From positions 1 through 7,669 of the forward strand of contig DGGS01000146.1 of the NCBI GenBank assembly GCA_002392325.1: DNA of 7,669 nt, read 5' to 3'. The notes below the pieces were generated by a model that was not told where the DNA came from, did not search any database, and saw only the letters and a list, made by a program, of their open reading frames with translations. The translations under genes and the position numbers were made by a program. Origin of the DNA: Bacteroidales bacterium UBA3868. Its GTDB lineage: Bacteria > Bacteroidota > Bacteroidia > Bacteroidales > WCHB1-69. Of this stretch, positions 1-6,300 are shown piece by piece (the stretch's first letter is position 1; each line of letters opens with the position of its first letter).

Positions 1-34
1 TTGTTTTGTTCTAATGGGTTAATAAAATGTTTTC

Positions 35-83
35 AAAAAATCCCGCCAACCTTACAACACATCGTGCCTTCAGATTGGCGGGA
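35..83 (-). terminator. Intrinsic terminator after the TonB-dependent receptor gene
   Basis: On the minus strand a perfect 9-bp stem (TCCCGCCAA at 83-75 pairing with TTGGCGGGA at 49-41) is followed directly by six T residues (40-35). It begins 27 nt after the receptor stop codon, so it probably ends that transcript. The loop is 25 nt, long for a classic terminator, though a weak inner CAC/GTG pairing could shorten it. A TATCTTTG string (91-84), which fits the Bacteroidota -7 promoter consensus, lies immediately before the stem. An alternative reading is therefore a structured 5' leader of a transcript running leftward out of the window. Confidence 0.65.
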
Positions 84-109
84 CAAAGATAGAAAATATT
101 ATCCAATTA

Positions 110-2503
110 TTAGAACTTTAACCTCAAACCGCCCAAGAAGTTGATGCCGGCTTGCGGGAAATAGCTTGCCTCACTGTATTTGTCGGTAGCCATGTAATAA
201 TAGGAGTACATCGAGGCATTGTTTTCATATTTCGTATTGAAAAGATTGTTAATGTTGAAGAATAACTCCAAATCTTTCAAACATTTGAAATGGAATGTGT
301 AGGAAAGACGAAGATTCGTGAACGAATAGGGCTTCAACATATAAGTGTCGTCACCAGAGTTGTCCAGATATTGCTTGCTCACAAACTTGGTGACGAGAGA
401 GATGTTGAAATCTCTTATCGGAGTGAAGGTGAAATCGTTGCCAATAATAATGTTAGGAGAATATGCGATGGGGGTGTTGCCGAGATGTTGCACCACATAC
501 CCATCATCATCCCAGTCCTCGTTATAATTGGACACATAGTGGACATAATCCAGCACTTTGTTCAAGCTGAAACCACCATTAATATGCCATGTGAAGAAGC
601 GTACCGGACGATAAGCCGCGGAGAGTTCGATGCCGGCACGATAACTCTTGTCAACATTGGCCATAAGCGGGTCGCCAGTCTGGTCCAATTCGCCAGTGCG
701 CACCAACTGGTTGCGATAATACATACCGTACAATGTGGTGTTGAAAAAGAACTTGTCGTTGTGCATCATGTAACTGAACTCCAAATCATACAGGGTTTCA
801 GGCACGGGTTTGCGGTCGTCGGGCGCACCCACAAGATCATTGCGCGTGGCCTCACGGTTGGCGGTGGCAAAGGAGAGGTCAAAACTGTGTTTCAGATTGC
901 CTTTGTTCAAATAATAGTGCAATGCGATTTTCGGGTTCACGAAGTTCCAGTGGTATTCTTGCGGAATGGGAGTCAATTCATCATTGACACCTTCTATAAC
1001 ATAGTCCACATGACGATATTGCAATTCGGCGGTCACACTGAAATTCTTGTACCAATAGCGCAAATTACCAAACACCTTGGCTTGCAGCTTGTTACCCGTT
1101 CCTCTGTACCATTCGAACATAGCCGGACACTCCACTACGCGGTCGGGTTGAACCCACACGATATTGCCATAGTGCTTGCCGTTGTAATTGCTGACATCCG
1201 TACCGGCCACCCAACGCAAACCTTGGTCGCTATGATTTTTAGATGTCTGAAGACCTGTATATTGTGCATGAATACCGTAAAAATAGTTATCCAAATATTT
1301 CTGTGTTACCAAATCGGTTTTTTTCACCGTTTCATAAATATTGTTGACCGTATATGTGGCGCTGTCCAGTTCGTAACCAACAATACGGGTGATGCCTTCC
1401 AAACCATATTTGCTCACTTTCTTGTCATCTTTGTATTGCTCATAATAGCCGATACCACGAGTCAGGTAAGGCATCACTTGCAGGGTGTGGTGCTGGCGGC
1501 CTTCTTGTCGGGTCCAATCCTTGACATACTCCAACTGATAGAAGGTTTGAGTGTAGTGGTCTTTGGAGTTCTCATAGTAGTGCATATTGTCATTATCGTC
1601 GTAGTATTCGCCGCAAGAGTTATAGGTGCGGTTGGTCTCCAAAAGGTCATACGGCACGCCGTTCCAAGCGAGACCGGTGTGTTCAGTGCCGTACAGCATG
1701 TGGAACTTCAGCTTACCGTAATCCTTGTTCTTTTTGAAGTTGTAAAGATCGTATTGGGCGGTGAGGAAACCGGAGTTGAGGCGCACACCGGAGTAGTCGA
1801 TGTACCCGTCGCTACGGATGTCGGAGAAGGAGGCAAGCATGGAAAAACGCTTGCCGATGAGGCCTGTTCCAGCGTTCACCATATTGTGGAAAGTGTTGAA
1901 TGAACCGTATGAACTCCGCACCTCAGCAAAAGGTTTGGTGGGGATTGCTCGGGTCACGAAATCAACACGGGCACCATAGGAGGTGCTGCCGTCAGAAGTG
2001 TTGGCACCACTCTGCACGCTCACATTCTCAATGAATGCGCCCATATCAGGAAGGTTCACCAACCAAGAGCCCTGCGACTCGGCATTGTTGATGGTGACAC
2101 CATTGAGGGTGGTGTTGATACGGGTTTGGTCGATACCACGGATAAAGAGGTAAGTGGCACCAAGACCGTTACCCGACTCGGAGGTGGTGACCACGGAGGG
2201 CATCAGTTCCAGCAGGTTGTTGACGCTTCCGTTGCCTTGCTGCGCACGGATCTGCGGCATGGACATCGTGGTGACATTCGCCGACTGCTGCACCGTGGGC
2301 TTGGTGAATTGGATGGTCACCTCATCCACCTCGCCATGCTGCACGGTGTCAGGCACCTGCGCGAGCAGCACCGACGGGAACAGTAGTACCATGATGGCAA
2401 AAAACAAATGAATAAAACTGGCCACTGGCTGTTGGTCGTTAGCCGTTAGCTGTTGAGTGTTGAAATCTAAACCCTCAACTCTAAACTTTAAACTTTGAAA
2501 CAT
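110..2503 (-). CDS. TonB-dependent outer-membrane receptor, TPP-riboswitch controlled (predicted thiamine uptake)
   Basis: This 797-residue protein has the layout of a TonB-dependent transporter, an outer-membrane beta-barrel gated by a plug and energised by TonB-ExbB-ExbD. A hydrophobic segment (about residues 29-49, ending LLAQ) looks like the core of a signal peptide. A possible TonB box follows (about 59-66, VDEVTIQF). The plug domain spans about 70-190 and includes LFIRGID, LNGVTINNAESQG and SVQSGANTSDGS. The rest is aromatic-rich barrel with the NINNLFNTKYE segment near the end and a C-terminal Phe, as expected for barrel insertion. No N-terminal carboxypeptidase-like extension is seen, and no SusD partner lies in the window. 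The substrate is inferred from the TPP riboswitch in its leader: Bacteroidota are known to place thiamine outer-membrane receptors under such switches. The start is uncertain. The ATG at 2503 gives about 28 charged, low-complexity residues encoded by a 7-bp repeat before the hydrophobic core, while the later ATG (residue 38) leaves too short a signal peptide. A GTG at residue 27 is another option. Confidence 0.93.
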   Translation of the reverse strand: MFQSLKFRVEGLDFNTQQLTANDQQPVASFIHLFFAIMVLLFPSVLLAQVPDTVQHGEVDEVTIQFTKPTVQQSANVTTMSMPQIRAQQGNGSVNNLLELMPSVVTTSESGNGLGATYLFIRGIDQTRINTTLNGVTINNAESQGSWLVNLPDMGAFIENVSVQSGANTSDGSTSYGARVDFVTRAIPTKPFAEVRSSYGSFNTFHNMVNAGTGLIGKRFSMLASFSDIRSDGYIDYSGVRLNSGFLTAQYDLYNFKKNKDYGKLKFHMLYGTEHTGLAWNGVPYDLLETNRTYNSCGEYYDDNDNMHYYENSKDHYTQTFYQLEYVKDWTRQEGRQHHTLQVMPYLTRGIGYYEQYKDDKKVSKYGLEGITRIVGYELDSATYTVNNIYETVKKTDLVTQKYLDNYFYGIHAQYTGLQTSKNHSDQGLRWVAGTDVSNYNGKHYGNIVWVQPDRVVECPAMFEWYRGTGNKLQAKVFGNLRYWYKNFSVTAELQYRHVDYVIEGVNDELTPIPQEYHWNFVNPKIALHYYLNKGNLKHSFDLSFATANREATRNDLVGAPDDRKPVPETLYDLEFSYMMHNDKFFFNTTLYGMYYRNQLVRTGELDQTGDPLMANVDKSYRAGIELSAAYRPVRFFTWHINGGFSLNKVLDYVHYVSNYNEDWDDDGYVVQHLGNTPIAYSPNIIIGNDFTFTPIRDFNISLVTKFVSKQYLDNSGDDTYMLKPYSFTNLRLSYTFHFKCLKDLELFFNINNLFNTKYENNASMYSYYYMATDKYSEASYFPQAGINFLGGLRLKF
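2420..2496 (-). repeat. Degenerate tandem 7-bp repeat (11 units) inside the start of the receptor gene
   Basis: Read on the minus strand from 2496, the sequence falls into eleven consecutive 7-base units, every one beginning with A. The first four are of the type AAAGTTT or AGGGTTT. After a transitional unit they change to the type AACAGCT or AACGGCT. The first two units are identical. The array begins 4 nt after the start codon at 2503 and encodes about residues 3-28, before the hydrophobic part of the signal peptide. Because 7 is not a multiple of 3, gain or loss of one unit would shift the reading frame from the first ATG. I recall similar short-period, low-complexity repeats from other Bacteroidota genomes but cannot verify this here. 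The repeat may be a non-coding insertion that happens to be open, with the real start lying further in. Confidence 0.7.
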
Positions 2504-2563
2504 ACTCTAACAGTTTGGTTATTAATAATTAAACATACTGAAAGAGGGATTGGGAAATAGAAG

Positions 2564-2644
2564 CGTTTGTCTCCCTACGGCGGCATTATCCGCATCAGGT
2601 TCAACGGGTCTGATCTCAGCCATAAAGGCACCCCTTTCAAAACG
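2564..2644 (-). promoter_or_regulatory. TPP riboswitch aptamer (thi box)
   Basis: All conserved blocks of the thiamine-pyrophosphate aptamer are present in order on the minus strand: GGGGTGCC (2634-2627), GGCTGAGA (2621-2614), ACCC (2609-2606), ACCTGAT (2600-2594), GGATAATGCC (2591-2582) and GTAGGGA (2578-2572). Helices can be drawn: P1 from CGTTTTG (2644-2638) with CAAACG (2569-2564), P2 from GGGT with ACCC, a minimal P3 of GCC/GGC closed by a 5-nt loop, P4 from CCT with AGG, and P5 from GCGG with CCGC. GCTGAGA binds the pyrimidine ring and the P4/P5 arm binds the pyrophosphate in known TPP riboswitches. The aptamer ends 60 nt before the receptor ATG. No terminator hairpin with a U-run lies between them, so control of translation initiation, or of alternative folding, is more likely than transcription termination. 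Confidence 0.96.
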
Positions 2645-2648
2645 GCGG

Positions 2649-2656
2649 CAAAGATA
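2649..2656 (-). promoter_or_regulatory. Predicted -7 promoter element for the riboswitch-receptor transcript
   Basis: TATCTTTG on the minus strand (2656-2649) matches the Bacteroidota -7 consensus TAnnTTTG. It would place the transcription start about 5 nt downstream, almost exactly at the first base of the riboswitch P1 helix. A TTG that could act as the -33 element lies 23 nt upstream, slightly further than the usual 19-21 nt. That TTG sits inside the terminator stem-loop of the preceding gene. Confidence 0.65.
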
Positions 2657-2657
2657 C

Positions 2658-2691
2658 AAAAAAAAGCAGAGCCATCTTTCAACAGCCCTGC
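2658..2691 (-). terminator. Intrinsic terminator of the msrA-M16 peptidase operon
   Basis: On the minus strand an 11-bp stem (2691-2681 with 2676-2666, including four or so G-U wobbles) closes a GAAA tetraloop (2680-2677). Eight T residues follow directly (2665-2658). It lies 44 nt after the stop codon of the M16 peptidase gene, in the right orientation. One base separates its U-tract from the -7 element of the next transcript. Confidence 0.9.
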
Positions 2692-2735
2692 CTTAGTATT
2701 CATGTTTAAAATTTAAGCACTAAGACCTACTACTC

Positions 2736-5645
2736 TTAATATCCGAATATCTCATCCAATGAGAGCGTGGTCACTTTACCATATTTCTCCATTCCTTTCA
2801 AATCCACCTCATCTTTGTTGCCAAGAACCACAACCACCCTCTTTTGGCCTTTGATATAGGTCTTGTTGAAGTTCACCACATTATCAATCGTCATCTTTTG
2901 AATGGCGTTGTAATTGGCTTTGACAGGAGATTCCTTCAAACCAGACTCTTCAAGAGCCAGATAAGAATTGATGACTGACATTTTACGGACACGATTAGTA
3001 CGGTATTGTGCGATGAGTGACGTTTTAGCAAGGTCAAAGTTGAGCTCGGATACCGGCATGTTGTCCAACAAGTCGGTGAAGGCCTCCATGGCATCCAACA
3101 GTTTGTCATTCTGGGTGCCGATATGGGTCATGTTGTAATTGGACATGCCCTTTTCATTCGGCTCCACGAAATAAGCGGCTGCGGAATAAGCCAATGAGCG
3201 TTTCTCACGGATTTCCTGGAAGACGATGGAGTTCATGCTGCCACCAAAATACTCATTGTACATCTTCACCGCAGGAGTTATAGCCGGGTTATATGGCACG
3301 GATGTGGTCAGTTGGCGACACAACGATTGTTTGGCATCGTAGTGGGCAAAATAGACCTTGTTCTCCTTGGTGGGTACACGATCATAGTTGACACCCATCT
3401 TAACGGGTTTCTTGGCGGGATGCACACTATGCTTTTCCGTGATAACTTTCTGCAAATCGGCAAGCGTTAAATCACCGTAATACAGGATGCGCTGCGGCTG
3501 GGAAGTCATCGTCTTAATCTGATTGACGACATCCTGTGCCGTGATTTTCTGCACTTCGTCATTGCTTACAAAATATTTGCGCACATTGTCTTTACCATAG
3601 GCAACATAGCTGAGCATTCTCTGGAAGATAGTGTTCTGGCGGGATTTGGCATCCTGACGGGATTTCAGCACATCTTGGATGGAATTTTGTACGGACTCCT
3701 CAGAGATTTTCGGATGGTTGAGGATGTCCTCTACAATTGCCATTGCCTTCTCCATGTTTTCACTCAAACCGGAAAGGGAAACATAAGCGTATTTGTCACT
3801 GAAGCTGATGTAGAAGTTGCACGCAAGGTCGTACATCTCACGATTAATCTGGCTAAGTGTGCGGTTCTCGCTCTCCAACTGATCCAGAAATTCGTTGGTG
3901 ATGCCGGCTTTTTTGTCATAAAATCTACCATAATTGTAACGATAATTCAACTGAAAACGGCCGTTGTCTGTGTTCTGCACATACAAAATCTCGTTACCGT
4001 TGGCTTTACCTTTCTTCATATCTTTGTTGTAATCCACAAAAACAGGCTCGATGGGCTTAACTTTCATGTCTTTAACTTCTTTCAAGAAGTTGCTCTCAAC
4101 ATCGCGGTTCATCACCACGGGCGTGATTTCGGGCTTATCAACTTTCTGGACATCGCGCTGCTCGCCTTGGCGTTTATAGACCACCACATAGTTGTTGTTT
4201 TTGAAGGTGCGTCTTGCAAAATCAACCACATCTTCCTTGGTCACCAAACTCATGTTATCCGTTTCATTGATAATATCCTGCCAGTTTTGATGAGAAAGAT
4301 ATGCCATTGCCATGGCCATGGCACGGTTGGAGTTGCTTTCAAGAGAGGACATGTCGCGCAATTTACGGTTGTTGATGGCCGCCGTAAGCAGATCCTCATC
4401 CCAATTGCCGGATTTCAGAATCTCGATTTGCTGGAGCAACAGGTCTTTCAATTGTTCCAAGGTTTGTCCTTGTTTGGGTCTTCCGGTAAGACGGAAATAA
4501 GCATAATCATTCAGGTCGCTCACACCAGAAGAAGCATATTGGGCCAACTGTTTCTGGTTGATGTTCTCATCGATGATACCGCAGGAGCCGTTCATCAGTA
4601 CAGCATCCGCCATCTCGGCGAGGAGCACTTCACGAGAGCCGGTGCCCGCATCAATGCGGAATCCGATCTGCACATTTGCCGGTTCCAAACCATACACATC
4701 CACTATTTTCACCTCACGGATGGGTTTTTCTTTCACATAGGTGAAATCAGGAATATACTTAGGTTGAATCTTTCCAAAATATTTGTCAATCAGCTTGATG
4801 GCTTGTTCGGGATCAAAATCACCAGCCATGGCGATACAGTAATTGTTCGGCACATAATAGGTATTGAAGTGCTTGATGATGTTGGTCAATGACGGGTTCT
4901 TCAAATGCTCGATAGTACCAATGGTCGTCTGTGTGCCGTAAGGATGATGCGGAAACAGCGCCTCGTTCATCTTCTCATAGGCGGTACGGCTGTCGTTGGC
5001 CATGTTCATGTTTTTCTCCTCATACACGGCTTCTAATTCCGTGTGGAACAAACGGAAGACGGGGTTGGCGAAGCGTTCGCCTTCAATCTTGAGCCAGCGC
5101 TCCAACTCATTGTTCGGAATATCTTCCTGATATACAGTCATGTCATTGGAAGTGAAGGCGTTTGTGCCCTCAGCGCCGATCATGGACATCATCTTGTCGT
5201 ATTCGTTTGGAATAGCATACTTGGATGCCTCGTAGGATACAGAGTCTATCTGGCGGTAGATGGCCTTGCGCTGAGCCGGGTCTGTAGTATGATTGTAGGT
5301 TTCATACAGGGCTTCAATTTTCTTGAGCTGTTCCTGTTCCTTGGCCCAGTCAAGCGTGCCGAAGTGGTTGGTGCCCTTGAACATCAGATGCTCCAGATAG
5401 TGGGAAAGTCCGGTGGACTCGGCAGGGTCGTTCTTGCTGCCCACGCGCACGGCGATGTAGGTCTGGATACGCGGAACATCTTTATTAACAGACATGAACA
5501 CCTGCAAACCATTATCCAATGTATAATGAATGACATTCATTGGGTCATTCTGATAAGTCTCCTTCTTGAAATTTTGGGCATTCAGATTGGCGGTCAGAAG
5601 GCAGAAAACCACAATCAGCAAACCCACGATAAAATTACGCTTCAT
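2736..5645 (-). CDS. Secreted four-domain M16 family zinc metallopeptidase
   Basis: The 969-residue product is a pitrilysin-type (M16) metallopeptidase. Residues 1-24 form a signal peptide (MKR charged start, hydrophobic core, cleavage after NAQ), so it should act in the periplasm or outside. Cys15 does not sit in a lipobox. The inverted zinc motif HYLEH is at 82-86 (ligands H82 and H86, catalytic base E85). The third ligand is probably E210 in ELEAVYEEKN. Two M16 half-domains (about 30-250 and 255-490) are followed by two more (about 540-730 and 740-969). The last carries FGGSMNSIVFQ and REKRSLAYS (813-821), the conserved R/Y substrate-binding segment, and lacks a second zinc motif, as is normal. 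A coil-like insertion (about 100-150) lies between HxxEH and the third ligand. The start at 5645 is preferred: an upstream in-frame ATG at 5687 would add 14 residues ahead of the signal peptide and overlap msrA. The gene starts 7 nt after the msrA stop, so cotranscription is likely. The substrate cannot be told from sequence; peptide degradation is the family role. Confidence 0.93.
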   Translation of the reverse strand: MKRNFIVGLLIVVFCLLTANLNAQNFKKETYQNDPMNVIHYTLDNGLQVFMSVNKDVPRIQTYIAVRVGSKNDPAESTGLSHYLEHLMFKGTNHFGTLDWAKEQEQLKKIEALYETYNHTTDPAQRKAIYRQIDSVSYEASKYAIPNEYDKMMSMIGAEGTNAFTSNDMTVYQEDIPNNELERWLKIEGERFANPVFRLFHTELEAVYEEKNMNMANDSRTAYEKMNEALFPHHPYGTQTTIGTIEHLKNPSLTNIIKHFNTYYVPNNYCIAMAGDFDPEQAIKLIDKYFGKIQPKYIPDFTYVKEKPIREVKIVDVYGLEPANVQIGFRIDAGTGSREVLLAEMADAVLMNGSCGIIDENINQKQLAQYASSGVSDLNDYAYFRLTGRPKQGQTLEQLKDLLLQQIEILKSGNWDEDLLTAAINNRKLRDMSSLESNSNRAMAMAMAYLSHQNWQDIINETDNMSLVTKEDVVDFARRTFKNNNYVVVYKRQGEQRDVQKVDKPEITPVVMNRDVESNFLKEVKDMKVKPIEPVFVDYNKDMKKGKANGNEILYVQNTDNGRFQLNYRYNYGRFYDKKAGITNEFLDQLESENRTLSQINREMYDLACNFYISFSDKYAYVSLSGLSENMEKAMAIVEDILNHPKISEESVQNSIQDVLKSRQDAKSRQNTIFQRMLSYVAYGKDNVRKYFVSNDEVQKITAQDVVNQIKTMTSQPQRILYYGDLTLADLQKVITEKHSVHPAKKPVKMGVNYDRVPTKENKVYFAHYDAKQSLCRQLTTSVPYNPAITPAVKMYNEYFGGSMNSIVFQEIREKRSLAYSAAAYFVEPNEKGMSNYNMTHIGTQNDKLLDAMEAFTDLLDNMPVSELNFDLAKTSLIAQYRTNRVRKMSVINSYLALEESGLKESPVKANYNAIQKMTIDNVVNFNKTYIKGQKRVVVVLGNKDEVDLKGMEKYGKVTTLSLDEIFGY

Positions 5646-5652
5646 ACTAAAA

Positions 5653-6165
5653 TTATTTATGTGATTTATAACTTTTTGCAAATTCAAACAATTCGGGTGA
5701 CAAATGACAGTATCCGGTCGGGTTTTTCTCCAAATAATCCTGATGATACTCTTCTGCCCGATAAAAATTCAGCAGCGGAAGCACTTCCACGCAAAGGGGT
5801 TGTGTGTATTGTGCCGCCACCTCATCCATTATGCCTTGAATCATGGTCAAATCCTGCTTATCGGTATAGTAAACGCCTGTGCGATAACGGGTTCCAACAT
5901 CCTCTCCCTGCTTATTCAAACTGGTGGGGTCAATGGCTTTCATGAAAAACTTCAACAGGGTATCCAACCCAATCACTTCTGTATCATATTGCACATGGAC
6001 GGTTTCCACAAAACCGGTACTATCCGTGTAAACTTCCTCATAGGTAGGGTTTGATGTGCGCCCGTTGGCATATCCGACTTCTGTAAACCGAACACCCTCA
6101 ATCATTTTCAAGTAGCGTTCAGCACCCCAAAAGCATCCGGCAGCCAAATAGATTTCTTTTATCAT
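5653..6165 (-). CDS. msrA: Peptide-methionine (S)-S-oxide reductase MsrA
   Basis: This 170-residue protein is a complete MsrA, which reduces the S form of methionine sulfoxide in proteins using thioredoxin. The catalytic motif GCFWGAE is at residues 10-16 with nucleophile C11. GYANG (31-35), GTRYRTGVYY (91-100) and EEYHQDYLEKNPTGYCHL (138-155) are the other family landmarks. C153 in GYC corresponds to the resolving cysteine of the E. coli enzyme. The second recycling cysteine of the E. coli C-terminus is absent, as in shorter family members. No signal peptide and no MsrB domain are seen, so it should be cytosolic. The start is fixed by the family N-terminus (KEIYLAAGCFWG); AAAGG lies directly against the ATG, too close to be a good ribosome-binding site. 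It is the first gene of a unit with the M16 peptidase. Confidence 0.97.
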   Translation of the reverse strand: MIKEIYLAAGCFWGAERYLKMIEGVRFTEVGYANGRTSNPTYEEVYTDSTGFVETVHVQYDTEVIGLDTLLKFFMKAIDPTSLNKQGEDVGTRYRTGVYYTDKQDLTMIQGIMDEVAAQYTQPLCVEVLPLLNFYRAEEYHQDYLEKNPTGYCHLSPELFEFAKSYKSHK

Positions 6166-6184
6166 CCTTTAAAAAACTAGTGGG

Positions 6185-6214
6185 CAAAAATAAAAAAAAA
6201 TCGTTTTATCAAAA
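6185..6214 (-). promoter_or_regulatory. Predicted promoter of msrA
   Basis: On the minus strand TATTTTTG (6192-6185) fits the Bacteroidota -7 consensus TAnnTTTG. A TTTTG string (6214-6210) could be the -33 element with a 17-nt spacer, a little shorter than usual. The start site would fall about 12-15 nt before the msrA ATG at 6165, giving a very short leader. The spacer is mostly a T-run, so the match could be partly compositional. Confidence 0.55.
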
Positions 6215-6223
6215 CACGCCCTA

Positions 6224-6247
6224 AAATGTAAGATTTTTCTTACTTTT
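6224..6247. repeat. Imperfect palindrome over the plus-strand -7 element (candidate operator)
   Basis: GTAAGA (6228-6233) and TCTTAC (6238-6243) form a perfect 6-bp inverted repeat around TTTT. After one mismatched pair, AAA and TTT extend it to 9 of 10 pairs across 24 bp. It overlaps the TACTTTTG element at 6241-6248 and lies between two divergent promoters. That is where a dimeric repressor or activator would bind. It is AT-rich, so chance is possible, and no regulator gene is in the window. Confidence 0.45.
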
Positions 6248-6248
6248 G
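6241..6248 (+). promoter_or_regulatory. Predicted -7 promoter element for the 6301 gene and downstream mutase
   Basis: TACTTTTG matches TAnnTTTG and continues as GCAACA, a common context in Bacteroidales promoters. A start site about 5-6 nt downstream would leave a leader of roughly 45 nt before the ATG at 6301. I see no good TTG-type -33 element at the usual distance upstream; that region instead holds one half of the palindrome. Confidence 0.6.
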
Positions 6249-6300
6249 CAACACAATTGAATTAGCCACAATAGAATTGATAATTTAAACCCTCTGTCCT

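Noticed and set aside
290..1903. A 537-codon open frame on the plus strand inside the receptor gene
   Set aside because: It is fully antisense to a well-supported receptor, has no recognisable domain, and its His/Val/Ile-rich composition is typical of a complement-strand shadow of a codon-biased gene.
2692..2724. AT-rich inverted repeat CTTAGT/ACTAAG with a 21-nt loop next to the terminator
   Set aside because: The stem is only 6 bp with a long loop and no U-tract; the adjacent 2658-2691 hairpin explains termination better.
3675..4892. A 405-codon plus-strand open frame inside the M16 peptidase gene
   Set aside because: It is antisense to a gene with intact catalytic motifs and shows the same shadow-like composition.
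5646..5687. An upstream ATG adding 14 residues to the M16 peptidase
   Set aside because: It would overlap the msrA end and put MNLQKVINHINNFS before a complete signal peptide; the ATG at 5645 gives a normal one.
5043..5945. A 300-codon plus-strand open frame across the msrA-M16 junction
   Set aside because: It crosses two real genes in antisense and contains no family motif.
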